A stretch of DNA of 5,812 nt from Pyramidobacter sp. (GCA_017940445.1 JAGAYQ010000331.1:1-5812); one strand, 5' to 3'; counted from the stretch's first letter, positions 1-5,669 are shown. Translations and numbers: made by a program. Notes: generated from the letters alone by a model not told the origin.

Positions 1-111
1 GGGCACCTTTCCGAGGAACAGGCACGCGACCTCACCCGTGGCTATTACGCCTGCGTCAGCTATCTGGATGCGCAGGTCGGCCGGCTGCTCGACGAGCTGG
101 AACGCCGCGGC
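1..111 (+). other. Sulfatase-like segment joined in frame to the RNase H-like segment
   Basis: Residues 1-37 contain RGYYACVSYLDAQVGRLLDE. This is the conserved helix of iduronate-2-sulfatase-type and arylsulfatase-type enzymes that normally leads into a DNTIVV..DHG metal-binding strand. Here the text changes after LERRG into RNase H sequence (GARGAEICGDSKLV), with no DNTIVV or DHG. LERRG could belong to either family, so the crossover lies within about 95-120. Both parts are in the same frame. The family match is from memory of conserved motifs, not from a database search. Confidence 0.7.
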
Positions 112-570
112 GCTCGCGGCGCGGAGATCTGCGGCGACAGCAAGCTGGTGATTTCGCAGGTGACAGGAGCGTGGAAGATCAAGGAGCCCCGCCTGCGCGC
201 GCTGGCTGAGCCGCTGATCGAGCGCATCAGAGCGCTTGGTGCGAAATGCCGCTGGGTGCCGCGCGAGCAGAACGCCGAGGCTGACCGCATGTCGAACTGG
301 GCGCTCGATAACGGCGACTACGAAGAAAATGCCGCGGCTTCGTCAGTACAGGCCGAAGCGCCTGTCATGAAATCGGCACAGCGCCCCTCCCTGTCGATCC
401 GTCCGGCAGCGCCCGGCATCTGGCTCGTGACCGACGGAGAGGAAACGTTTGCCGTCGATCTGGTCCATCGCCGCTGCACCTGCGGGCAGGAAAAATGCGC
501 CCATCTGGAACTGGCTCTGACGGAAGAGCCTTTTTCGGCCGCACTGCCGGCGCGTGTTGCTCCAAAATGA
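1..570 (+). CDS. Partial RNase HI-like domain with C-terminal SWIM zinc finger; N-terminus chimeric with a sulfatase fragment
   Basis: The frame is open from base 1 to the TGA at 568-570 (189 visible residues). Residues about 38-104 match the C-terminal half of the RNase HI/RVT_3 fold: GDSKLVISQV with the catalytic-type Asp at residue 46, WKIKEPRL, then VPREQNAEAD with the last catalytic-type Asp at residue 95. RNase HI enzymes cut RNA in RNA:DNA hybrids. The N-terminal half, which should carry the first Asp, the Glu and a NxAEY-like motif, is absent; residues 1-37 look like a sulfatase instead. An Ala/Ser/Pro-rich linker (about 107-130) leads to residues 139-173, where FAVDLVHRRCTCGQEKCAH has the SWIM zinc-finger pattern: Cys159, Cys161, Cys166 and His168. 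SWIM modules usually bind nucleic acid or protein. As read here the product would lack a complete RNase H active site. If the left join is an assembly error, the real gene is probably a full RNase H-SWIM protein. A GTG at 148 is in frame but lies inside the conserved domain and has no support as a start. Confidence 0.7.
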   Translation, partial: GHLSEEQARDLTRGYYACVSYLDAQVGRLLDELERRGARGAEICGDSKLVISQVTGAWKIKEPRLRALAEPLIERIRALGAKCRWVPREQNAEADRMSNWALDNGDYEENAAASSVQAEAPVMKSAQRPSLSIRPAAPGIWLVTDGEETFAVDLVHRRCTCGQEKCAHLELALTEEPFSAALPARVAPK

Positions 571-574
571 AGAA

Positions 575-600
575 AACGGCAGGGAGCGATCCCTGCCGTT
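575..600. terminator. Perfect 11-bp hairpin after the RNase H/SWIM gene
   Basis: The arms AACGGCAGGGA (575-585) and TCCCTGCCGTT (590-600) pair perfectly around a GCGA loop, starting 4 bases after the stop codon at 570. On the plus strand the hairpin is followed by TTAAAATTT rather than a clean T-run, so termination may be modest. On the minus strand it is followed by TTTTCTTC. Placement and stem quality favour a terminator. Confidence 0.7.
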
Positions 601-885
601 AAAATTTGGACGAGAAACAAAACGCATTTCATTTATAAAAAACGTATAATTTCGCAACTAACGAATAAAAGACAGTTCCCTAAAAGTGCTGAAAGTGGTA
701 TGATTACGTTCAGCCTGATGCGTCCTTATGAACGAAATAATTGACGATGGCTCAAAAGCCGTTCAGCATAAATTGCTGAACCCGGAACAAGTATTCATCC
801 TGCAAATAATTATAGTTCTCTTAGTTCGCGATAAAACCGCGCAGAACAGCACCATCAGGCACAATCCGCACTCAGGGGGAAAAGC
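601..885 (+). promoter_or_regulatory. AT-rich leader and regulatory region of the CdaR-type gene
   Basis: No convincing gene lies between the hairpin at 600 and the ATG at 886. The stretch is distinctly more AT-rich than its neighbours. It contains a TATAAT at 645-650 without a good -35, a TTGACG at 741-746 with CATAAA 20 bases downstream (a poor spacing), and a repeated GTTCAGC/TGCTGAA half-site. The region probably holds the regulator's promoter and operator, but I cannot fix the transcription start. Confidence 0.5.
761..781. promoter_or_regulatory. Palindromic operator candidate GTTCAGCA-N5-TGCTGAAC
   Basis: An 8-bp perfect inverted repeat (761-768 and 774-781) surrounds TAAAT. Related half-sites occur upstream: TGCTGAA at 687-693 and GTTCAGC at 708-714, themselves in inverted orientation with wider spacing. 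The palindrome overlaps or lies just downstream of the possible TTGACG box at 741-746. It lies about 105 bases ahead of the regulator's start codon, which suggests binding by a dimeric regulator, perhaps autoregulation by the CdaR-type protein. That link is inference. Confidence 0.5.
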
Positions 886-2085
886 ATGTTAAGACCGATC
901 GCTCAGGAACTGTCCGAAAATATTGCCCGCGTCATCGGCTACGACGTCGTCATCACCGATACCGAGGGCATCACGATAGGGTGCAGTGATGCCAGCCGCG
1001 GCATCGGCACGCTCAACGAAGCGTGCGCCATTGTCGCGCGAACGGGGCAGTCGCGCTGGGAAACGGAAGAGGACGCTCGCCGGCTGAAAGGCGTCAAGCC
1101 CGGCGTCACCTATCCGATCCTCGACACGGAGCAGCATGTCGTCGGCACCGTGGCGATCACCGGCGAGCCGGAAAAGGTCAAGCCGTTTGCGCAGCTCGTC
1201 AAGAGCCAGGCGGAACTCTTCCTCAAGGAGCGCATGATGGCGCGCGAGCTGCTGGAGCGCGAGCGCAACCTTCAGGCGCTCGTGGCCGACATCGCCCTGT
1301 TCCGTTCCGGCATCAACGATCCGCAGGTGATCGAAACGAAAGCCTCGCTGATGGGCTATGACAAGACGCTCTCCTATGCCGTGATCGAGATCGACACCTC
1401 CTCGCAGAACAGCGAGGACGGCGATTATCCTGAGCGCGACCGCACGCTGATGGACATCCGCCAGATCTTCAACGCTCCCGGCGACGTTTCCGGCAGCGTC
1501 GGGCCTCACCGCTACGTTGTGTTCCGCAGCGCCATGCGCGGACGCGAGTTCATCCGCGACAAGTTCTACCAGGCTGTGCGCGAGCAGTGCGTCCAGCTTG
1601 GCGAGCAGATGAAGCGCCGCGGCTTCGTCTGCAACGTCGGCATCGGCAGCGTTCAGGACGGCGTTCCCGGCCTCGTCTCGTCGTACCGCGAGGCGCAGGT
1701 GGCGCTGAACGTCGGCACGCGGCTGTTCCCGCGCGAGCGCGTCCATCTGGTGATCGACTTCCGCGTTGAAGAGCTGCTTCTCAGTTCTGAGCCGCGGCTG
1801 CTCGACAGCATGGTCGAGCGCGAGCTTGAACCCCTGTTTGCCCGCACCGACGGCGACGAGCTTCAGGAGACGATCGTCGCCTGGTGCGAAAGCGGCTTCA
1901 GCGTTGTGCGCGCGGCCGAGCTGCTGCATGTGCACCGCACGACCGTCGATTACCGCCTTGAAAAGCTGGAGAGCATCCTCGGCGTCAAGCCGCGCGATTT
2001 CCGCGAGATGAGCCGCTTCTACTGGGCGGTCATCCTCTGGCGCAACGGCAAGGGCGATCCGCGCACCATCCGCGGCCGCCGCTAA
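886..2085 (+). CDS. CdaR/PucR-type transcriptional regulator (sugar-diacid regulator family)
   Basis: This 399-aa protein has the full three-part layout of CdaR-family regulators. Residues about 1-130 match the putative sugar-diacid recognition domain (MLRPIAQELSENIARVIGYD, then VVITDTEGITIG, then GVTYPILDTEQHVVGTVAIT). A helical linker around 110-130 leads to the GGDEF-like middle domain, about 135-285, with VCNVGIGS and SYREAQVALNVG. The C-terminal PucR-type helix-turn-helix occupies about 325-385, with the core AAELLHVHRTTVDYRLEKLE at 343-362. E. coli CdaR activates glucarate, galactarate and glycerate catabolism, but the ligand here is unknown. AGGGGGA at 874-880 gives a good ribosome binding site for the ATG at 886. 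The gene stands alone: the hairpin at 575-600 lies upstream and a strong convergent terminator downstream, so no target operon is visible. The family is secure; the ligand and regulon are not. Confidence 0.9.
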   Translation: MLRPIAQELSENIARVIGYDVVITDTEGITIGCSDASRGIGTLNEACAIVARTGQSRWETEEDARRLKGVKPGVTYPILDTEQHVVGTVAITGEPEKVKPFAQLVKSQAELFLKERMMARELLERERNLQALVADIALFRSGINDPQVIETKASLMGYDKTLSYAVIEIDTSSQNSEDGDYPERDRTLMDIRQIFNAPGDVSGSVGPHRYVVFRSAMRGREFIRDKFYQAVREQCVQLGEQMKRRGFVCNVGIGSVQDGVPGLVSSYREAQVALNVGTRLFPRERVHLVIDFRVEELLLSSEPRLLDSMVERELEPLFARTDGDELQETIVAWCESGFSVVRAAELLHVHRTTVDYRLEKLESILGVKPRDFREMSRFYWAVILWRNGKGDPRTIRGRR

Positions 2086-2096
2086 GCAAAAAAGAA

Positions 2097-2141
2097 CGAG
2101 GACCGGTTTCCCCGCGCGGGGAGACCGGTCCTCGATTTTTT
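2097..2141. terminator. Strong bidirectional terminator between convergent genes
   Basis: Arms 2097-2115 and 2116-2134 are complementary over 19 positions except for one T/G wobble, with a tight CGCG centre. T6 follows at 2136-2141 for the plus strand. An A-rich stretch at 2087-2095 gives TTCTTTTTT for the minus strand. It therefore ends both the CdaR-type gene and the minus-strand operon. The plus-strand T-run touches the TAA of the minus-strand small protein (2140-2142). Confidence 0.93.
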
Positions 2142-2475
2142 ACGCGCTCAGCTGGGCGTCGATGACTTTTTTCAATTCGCCGTACTCGGGGATGCCTCGG
2201 AAGATGACCTTGCCGCCGAGCACCCAGGCGATTTCGCCGCCGCGCAGACGGTAGCGCAGCGTGTCGAACATGAAGACGAAGCAGCGCGGATCGTAAAAGT
2301 CGATGTCGAGCCGCTCGCCGTATTCCTTTTTCAATTTCATGTACAGCTGACCGGACGCAACGCGTTCGGCTTCACCGCCGAAACTCTTGATCTCGTTCGG
2401 GGTGAATTTGATGGTGCTTCATCCGCAGCCGGCGACCGGCCGCTCGCGGTAGATCTTCAGGTGAGGCTTTTTCAT
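2140..2475 (-). CDS. Putative selenoprotein, thioredoxin-like, with in-frame UGA (Sec) in a CGU motif
   Basis: Read with the TGA at 2419-2421 as selenocysteine, the frame gives 111 aa: 18 residues ending ERPVAGCG, then U19, then STIKFTPNEI and 82 further residues. Cys17-Gly-Sec19 forms a CxU redox-type motif after a short beta strand (LKIYRE), as expected at the active site of a thioredoxin-like protein. The C-terminal part (about 82-109) reads AWVLGGKVIFRGIPEYGELK, the usual last-strand/last-helix pattern of thioredoxin-fold proteins. Cys65 could be a partner thiol. The ATG at 2475 has a strong site, GGAAAGGAG (2481-2489), and starts 20 bases after the deacylase stop. Without readthrough the product is 18 aa, or a 66-aa piece starting at an internal ATG (2338-2340) with no good ribosome binding site. 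A SECIS-like stem-loop follows the TGA. A sequencing error or a pseudogene is possible but less likely, because frame, motif and hairpin agree. The exact substrate is unknown. Confidence 0.78.
2371..2406 (-). promoter_or_regulatory. Candidate bacterial SECIS element downstream of the UGA
   Basis: In the minus-strand RNA, UUCACC (2406-2401) pairs with GGUGAA (2376-2371). CCGAA (2400-2396) pairs with UUCGG (2382-2378), with one bulged C at 2377. C2395-G2384 can close the top with U2383 bulged. The apical loop GAGAUCAAGA begins with G, 24 bases after the UGA. Published bacterial SECIS models expect a stem-loop with the apical loop about 16-37 bases after the UGA and a G among the first loop bases, so the geometry fits. 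The element lies inside the coding region, as usual in bacteria. This pairing was done by eye. Confidence 0.65.
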
Positions 2476-2480
2476 GGGAA

Positions 2481-2489
2481 CTCCTTTCC
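2481..2489 (-). promoter_or_regulatory. Ribosome binding site fixing the selenoprotein start upstream of the UGA
   Basis: The minus strand reads GGAAAGGAG followed by TTCCC and ATG (2475-2473). Such a strong site in front of a codon that would otherwise give only 18 residues argues that translation is meant to continue through the TGA. Confidence 0.8.
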
Positions 2490-2495
2490 AAAACA

Positions 2496-2981
2496 CTAAG
2501 GCTGAGGGGCCGGTTCCTTTTTCACGGCCGCGCGCGTGCCTTTGACGTAGCCGAGGATCTGTTCTGCCGAGACGGGGAAGAAAGCATGATCGGTGCCCGC
2601 TGCTGCCCAGACGGTGTCGTAATTCCACAGGTCTTCGTCGACGATGGCCGGAAGCGGCTCGGGATAGCCGACAGGCGGCACGCCGCCGATCTTGAAGCCG
2701 AATTTTTCATAAACGTAATCCGGCGAAGCCATCGTCACATGATGGCCTTTGGTGAGCCGCTTCACCTTGCCGGAATGGACGCGGTTGGGGCCGGACATCA
2801 GCACCAGCCAGGGCTTTTCATCGACCATGAAGATCAGGCTCTTGAGGATCTCGCCCGGCGTCACGCCGATGGCCTTGCTCGCGTCGTCCACCGTGAAGAT
2901 GGTGGCGTCGCTGTGGATGATCCTGCCTTCGTAATGAAGCGCATCGAGCGCTTCCTGCACTTTCTGAACTGGGTCGGTCAT
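2496..2981 (-). CDS. YbaK/ProX-type aminoacyl-tRNA deacylase
   Basis: This 161-aa protein belongs to the YbaK/aminoacyl-tRNA-synthetase-associated editing family. Members hydrolyse mischarged tRNAs, typically Ala-tRNA(Pro) or Cys-tRNA(Pro), in the cytoplasm. Visible signatures are EILKSLIF with the conserved Lys47, a strand LVLMSGPNRV (59-68), GGVPPVGYPEPLP (99-111) and VWAAAGTDHAFFPVSAEQIL (124-143). The length matches a free-standing single-domain family member. The start is supported by CGGAGGT at 2988-2994. It is the middle gene of a minus-strand operon, 19 bases after the phosphomutase stop and 20 bases before the selenoprotein start. The substrate (Ala, Cys or another amino acid) cannot be told from sequence alone, so I give no gene symbol. 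The Pro-rich tail EPAPQP is not part of the domain. Confidence 0.9.
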   Translation of the reverse strand: MTDPVQKVQEALDALHYEGRIIHSDATIFTVDDASKAIGVTPGEILKSLIFMVDEKPWLVLMSGPNRVHSGKVKRLTKGHHVTMASPDYVYEKFGFKIGGVPPVGYPEPLPAIVDEDLWNYDTVWAAAGTDHAFFPVSAEQILGYVKGTRAAVKKEPAPQP

Positions 2982-3000
2982 TTCGATACCTCCGTGACGG

Positions 3001-4383
3001 TTAAATTTTCCATTCGAAGTCGGGCAGTCCCGCGGCCTTCATCCGCTGCTTGATGTCCGCGGCGATCTCATCGCGCTTCTGCGGGGTGACGCCTTCGCAG
3101 CGGATCGCCAGCACGGGCTGCGTGTTTGAGGCGCGGATCAGGCCCCAGCCGCCGTCGTAGATGATGCGGACGCCGTCGATCGTGTGCGCCTGGTGTGTTT
3201 TCAGCGCCTCGGCCGTGATGCCCTTCATGACCTCGAACTTGCGGTCGTCGGGGCAGTCGACGCGGATCTCCTCGGTTGCGTAATATGAGGGGATGGCGGC
3301 GCGGATCTGGGAGAGCGTCTTTCCGCTGCTGCAGAGGATCTGGAGCAGCCGGCCGGCGGCGTAGAACGAGTCGTCGAAGCCGTAATAGTCGTCGGCGAAG
3401 AACATGTGTCCTGAGTACTCGCCGGCGAACGGGGCGCCGATGCGTTTCATCTCGGCCTTGATGAGCGAATGTCCGGCCTTGTAGTAATACGGCCGGCCGC
3501 CGAGGCGCTTCACCTCGTCTTCGAGAGCCTGCGAGCATTTCACCTCGATGATGGCGGTCGCGCCCGGATGTTTGGGCAGGATCTCGCCCCAGAAGATCGC
3601 CATGAGGATGTCGCCGCCGATAACGTTTCCGTTTTCATCGACCACGCCGATGCGGTCGGCGTCGCCGTCAAAGCCGAAGCCGGCTGCGGCGCCGGTCTCG
3701 CGCACTTTCTGGGCAAGCTGGACCATGTTCTCTTTTTTCTGCGGGTCGGGATGATGCGCGGGGAATGTCCCGTCCGGTGTGTTGTTGATGGCGATCATCT
3801 CGCAGCCGATGCGCTTAAAAAAAGCGCTTGCGAACAGGGCCGCTGTGCCGTTGGCGGGATCGATGACCACTTTCGGCCGCGAGGGGAGCGCGATCTTCGA
3901 CGCAAGCATGGTGACGTATTCTTCGGCAAGGTCGTAAGTGTCGAGCGAGCCGCGAACGTCGCTCAGGTCGAAATCGCCCTTCTGCGCGAGCTCGCGCACC
4001 TTCTGGATCTCTGCGCCGTAGAGCGTCGCCTTGTCAAAGCCGAGCTTGAGTCCGTTCATGTCTTTGGGGTTGTGGCTGCCGGTGATCATCACTCCGCCGG
4101 GGCAGTCGAAGCGGAAAAAACTCCAGTACAGCATCGGCGAGGTGACGACGCCGAGGTCGGTCACGTTCACGCCGCAGTCGCGCAGCCCGGCGATGACATT
4201 GGCGCGGATGCGCTCTGTCGAAAGGCGCACGTCGCCGCCGACGACGGCGCGTTTCACGCCGCGGCGGGTAAGATAAGTGCCGTAAGCGCGGGCGATCTTC
4301 AGCACGTTTTCGTCGTTCAGGTCGCGCTCCGCATCGCCGCGGATGTCGTATTCGCGGAAAATGGTGGAAGGAACTTCCGTCAT
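3001..4383 (-). CDS. Phosphomannomutase/phosphoglucomutase (AlgC/ManB-type alpha-D-phosphohexomutase)
   Basis: This 460-aa cytoplasmic enzyme interconverts hexose 6-phosphates and 1-phosphates, feeding GDP-mannose, UDP-glucose and surface-polysaccharide synthesis. All four active-site loops are present: the phosphoserine loop TGSHNP (101-106, Ser103), the Mg-binding loop DGDADR (239-244), the sugar-binding loop GEYSGH (321-326) and the phosphate-binding loop RASNTQP (417-423). The N-terminal FREYDIRG is also typical of the PMM/PGM subgroup. The length is normal for the family and no motif is damaged. I chose the ATG at 4383 because it is preceded by AAAGGAGG (4392-4399). An in-frame ATG at 4425 would add 14 unconserved, charged residues and lacks a good ribosome binding site. 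It is the first gene of the operon with the deacylase and the selenoprotein. Mannose, glucose or dual specificity cannot be settled from the sequence. Confidence 0.95.
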   Translation of the reverse strand: MTEVPSTIFREYDIRGDAERDLNDENVLKIARAYGTYLTRRGVKRAVVGGDVRLSTERIRANVIAGLRDCGVNVTDLGVVTSPMLYWSFFRFDCPGGVMITGSHNPKDMNGLKLGFDKATLYGAEIQKVRELAQKGDFDLSDVRGSLDTYDLAEEYVTMLASKIALPSRPKVVIDPANGTAALFASAFFKRIGCEMIAINNTPDGTFPAHHPDPQKKENMVQLAQKVRETGAAAGFGFDGDADRIGVVDENGNVIGGDILMAIFWGEILPKHPGATAIIEVKCSQALEDEVKRLGGRPYYYKAGHSLIKAEMKRIGAPFAGEYSGHMFFADDYYGFDDSFYAAGRLLQILCSSGKTLSQIRAAIPSYYATEEIRVDCPDDRKFEVMKGITAEALKTHQAHTIDGVRIIYDGGWGLIRASNTQPVLAIRCEGVTPQKRDEIAADIKQRMKAAGLPDFEWKI

Positions 4384-4391
4384 TGGATCTT

Positions 4392-4399
4392 CCTCCTTT
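4392..4399 (-). promoter_or_regulatory. Shine-Dalgarno site deciding the phosphomutase start
   Basis: AAAGGAGG on the minus strand lies 8 bases before the ATG at 4383. It supports this start over the upstream in-frame ATG at 4425, which has no comparable site. Confidence 0.85.
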
Positions 4400-4449
4400 A
4401 AGTTATCGTTTTCGGTCCTTGGCATAACTCGCTTTGATACGATTAGAAT

Positions 4450-4478
4450 ATTATATCATCAGAATTCAATTTCACAAA
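4450..4478 (-). promoter_or_regulatory. Sigma70-type promoter of the phosphomutase operon
   Basis: On the minus strand TTTGTG (4478-4473) is followed after 17 bases by TATAAT (4455-4450). The -10 is extended by TGA immediately upstream (4458-4456). It would start transcription about 60 bases before the ATG at 4383. Confidence 0.7.
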
Positions 4479-4492
4479 CGGCCGGCGGGGGG

Positions 4493-4521
4493 TTTTGTTT
4501 TGGCAGCGAAACGCCTATAAT
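4493..4521 (+). promoter_or_regulatory. Promoter of the AEC permease gene
   Basis: A perfect TATAAT at 4516-4521 lies 17 bases after TTTTGT (4493-4498), which is a weak -35. The ATG of the permease follows about 30 bases later. This leader is therefore very short and diverges from the phosphomutase promoter in the same 168-bp gap. Confidence 0.6.
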
Positions 4522-4551
4522 AAGGCCTCATTTCCCGGAGGTGTTTTAGAA

Positions 4552-5481
4552 ATGATGGACGGATTTATGCTGATATTGCCGATCATGTGCTGCATCATGA
4601 CCGGCTGGTTCCTGAAAAAAGTCGGCGTCCTGAACGATGAGGGCGGCGCGCAGATGGGGCGCGTGGTGTTCTTCGTGGCGGCGCCGTGCATGATCTTCCG
4701 CTTTACGCTGTCGCTGAAGCCTGCCGATTTTGCCGACGGCAATTTCATCCTCGTGCTGTACGGCGGCTACCTGATGATGGCGCTTTCGTCGAGGATCATC
4801 GAGCACTTCCGCTCCGGAACTGCGGCGCGAAAGGCGGCTTCGGTGCTCATGGCGATCAGATCGAACAACATGTTCATGGGCATGCCCGCCGTGCTCATGC
4901 TCTGGGGCGAGAGCTGGATGGGCTGGTACGGACGCTATATGGCGATCTCGATCGTCGGATTCGAGATCTTTTCCGCCGTCAGCGGTCTGATCACGCTCAA
5001 CGGCGGCCTGGGCTGGAAGTCGCTGCGCCGCGTGCTTGGCTCGCTCGTGCGCAATCCGATCGTCATCAGCATCGCCGCTGCGCTGATTTGCGGCATGGGG
5101 CTGAATCTGAACGTGCCGCGCTTCCTTGATCTTTCGCTCAAGATCTTCGGCGATCTGGGCACCGGACTGGCGCTGATGACGCTGGGCATGAAGCTGAAGC
5201 CGGAAGAGCTGCTGGCGGATTTCTGCGCCGTCTGGCCCGATCTGATCGTGCGTCTGCTGCTCTCGCCGCTGATCTTGGCGGCCGGGTTCCGCTTCTTCCC
5301 CTGCGCGCCCGAGATGGAGAAGCTCAGCATCCTCGTCATGGCCATGCCTGTTGCCATGAACACGTTCCCCATGGCCTCGGCGATGGGCATGGACGGCGAT
5401 TACGCGGCCAAGACGATCATGGTCAGCACGATGCTGTCGGTCCTGACGCTGCCGCTCGTGATCGAGTTCCTCATCCGTTAA
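4552..5481 (+). CDS. AEC-family membrane transporter (auxin efflux carrier-like permease)
   Basis: This 309-aa, very hydrophobic protein has about ten membrane segments, near residues 4-22, 37-52, 64-84, 100-118, 125-147, 167-185, 197-212, 228-248, 256-276 and 287-308. The two-repeat layout and the motifs RSNNMFMGMPAV (103-114), LALMTLGMKL (206-215) and AMPVAMNTFPMASAMGMDGD (264-283) match the AEC/Mem_trans family. Members move organic anions such as malate or malonate, or other small solutes, across the inner membrane. The substrate here is unknown. GGAGGTG (4537-4543) supports the ATG at 4552; a further in-frame ATG follows at 4555, and an upstream in-frame start at 4495 lies within the promoter. 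The stop codon TAA is part of a TTAA that forms the left flank of a small inserted element, so the original 3' context may have been altered. No terminator is evident directly after it. Confidence 0.9.
   Translation: MMDGFMLILPIMCCIMTGWFLKKVGVLNDEGGAQMGRVVFFVAAPCMIFRFTLSLKPADFADGNFILVLYGGYLMMALSSRIIEHFRSGTAARKAASVLMAIRSNNMFMGMPAVLMLWGESWMGWYGRYMAISIVGFEIFSAVSGLITLNGGLGWKSLRRVLGSLVRNPIVISIAAALICGMGLNLNVPRFLDLSLKIFGDLGTGLALMTLGMKLKPEELLADFCAVWPDLIVRLLLSPLILAAGFRFFPCAPEMEKLSILVMAMPVAMNTFPMASAMGMDGDYAAKTIMVSTMLSVLTLPLVIEFLIR
5478..5481. repeat. Left TTAA target-site duplication
   Basis: TTAA directly abuts the left inverted repeat. Its last three bases are the TAA stop codon of the permease. Confidence 0.55.
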
Positions 5482-5669
5482 GGAAGCGCTGATTTAATCC
5501 CATTCTGTTGTATTTCAACTTGCGCACAGGAATGCTGAGAAAATGCGTCAGATCCGAAGAAACCTGTCCGCAAGGGGCTCCGGAGGCGTACTCAGATACG
5601 TTGGAGAAGCCCCCTCCCTCCTACGGGGGCAGCGTTTCGCGGAAGATGGCGTATTTTATCAGCGTTCCC
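5482..5669. mobile_element. MITE-like non-autonomous element, 188 bp, with TTAA flanks
   Basis: The left end GGAAGCGCTGATTTAAT (5482-5498) and the reverse complement of the right end, GGGAACGCTGATAAAAT (5653-5669), match at 13 of 17 positions, including a shared CGCTGAT core. Both ends are directly flanked by TTAA (5478-5481 and 5670-5673), as expected of a 4-bp target duplication. The interior has no credible gene but is strongly structured. This fits a small internally deleted insertion sequence; IS5-type elements often duplicate YTAR-like targets, but I cannot assign the family without a search. Confidence 0.65.
5574..5630. repeat. Overlapping GC-rich hairpins inside the MITE-like element
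   Basis: GGGGCT (5574-5579) can pair with AGCCCC (5608-5613), with CGTA/TACG (5587-5590, 5597-5600) inside. GCCCCC (5609-5614) can also pair with GGGGGC (5625-5630). The two options share the C-run and exclude each other. No T-run follows, so an ordinary terminator is not indicated. Confidence 0.5.

Noticed and set aside
741..772. Sigma70 promoter TTGACG...CATAAA for the CdaR-type gene
   Set aside because: The spacing of about 20 bases is too long and the -10 is weak. I kept it only as a possible box within the regulatory region.
889..1935. A 348-codon open frame on the minus strand opposite the CdaR-type gene
   Set aside because: It is an antisense shadow of GC-rich codons. The product is rich in Ala, Asp, Leu and His without family motifs, while the plus strand encodes a complete, well-recognised regulator.
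2140..2340. A separate 66-aa gene starting at the internal ATG at 2340
   Set aside because: There is no good ribosome binding site, and the piece begins mid-domain. The same frame upstream of the TGA holds a strong site and the CG(U) motif, so it is better read as the C-terminal part of the selenoprotein.
3469..4401. A 310-codon open frame on the plus strand opposite the phosphomutase
   Set aside because: It has the composition of an antisense shadow and no ribosome binding site or motif. The minus strand carries all phosphohexomutase active-site loops.
4384..4425. Upstream in-frame ATG at 4425 as the phosphomutase start
   Set aside because: It lacks a Shine-Dalgarno site and adds unconserved residues, while AAAGGAGG sits 8 bases before the ATG at 4383.
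4495..4551. Upstream in-frame start at 4495 for the permease
   Set aside because: It overlaps the -35/-10 promoter region and gives a non-hydrophobic leader. GGAGGTG points to 4552.
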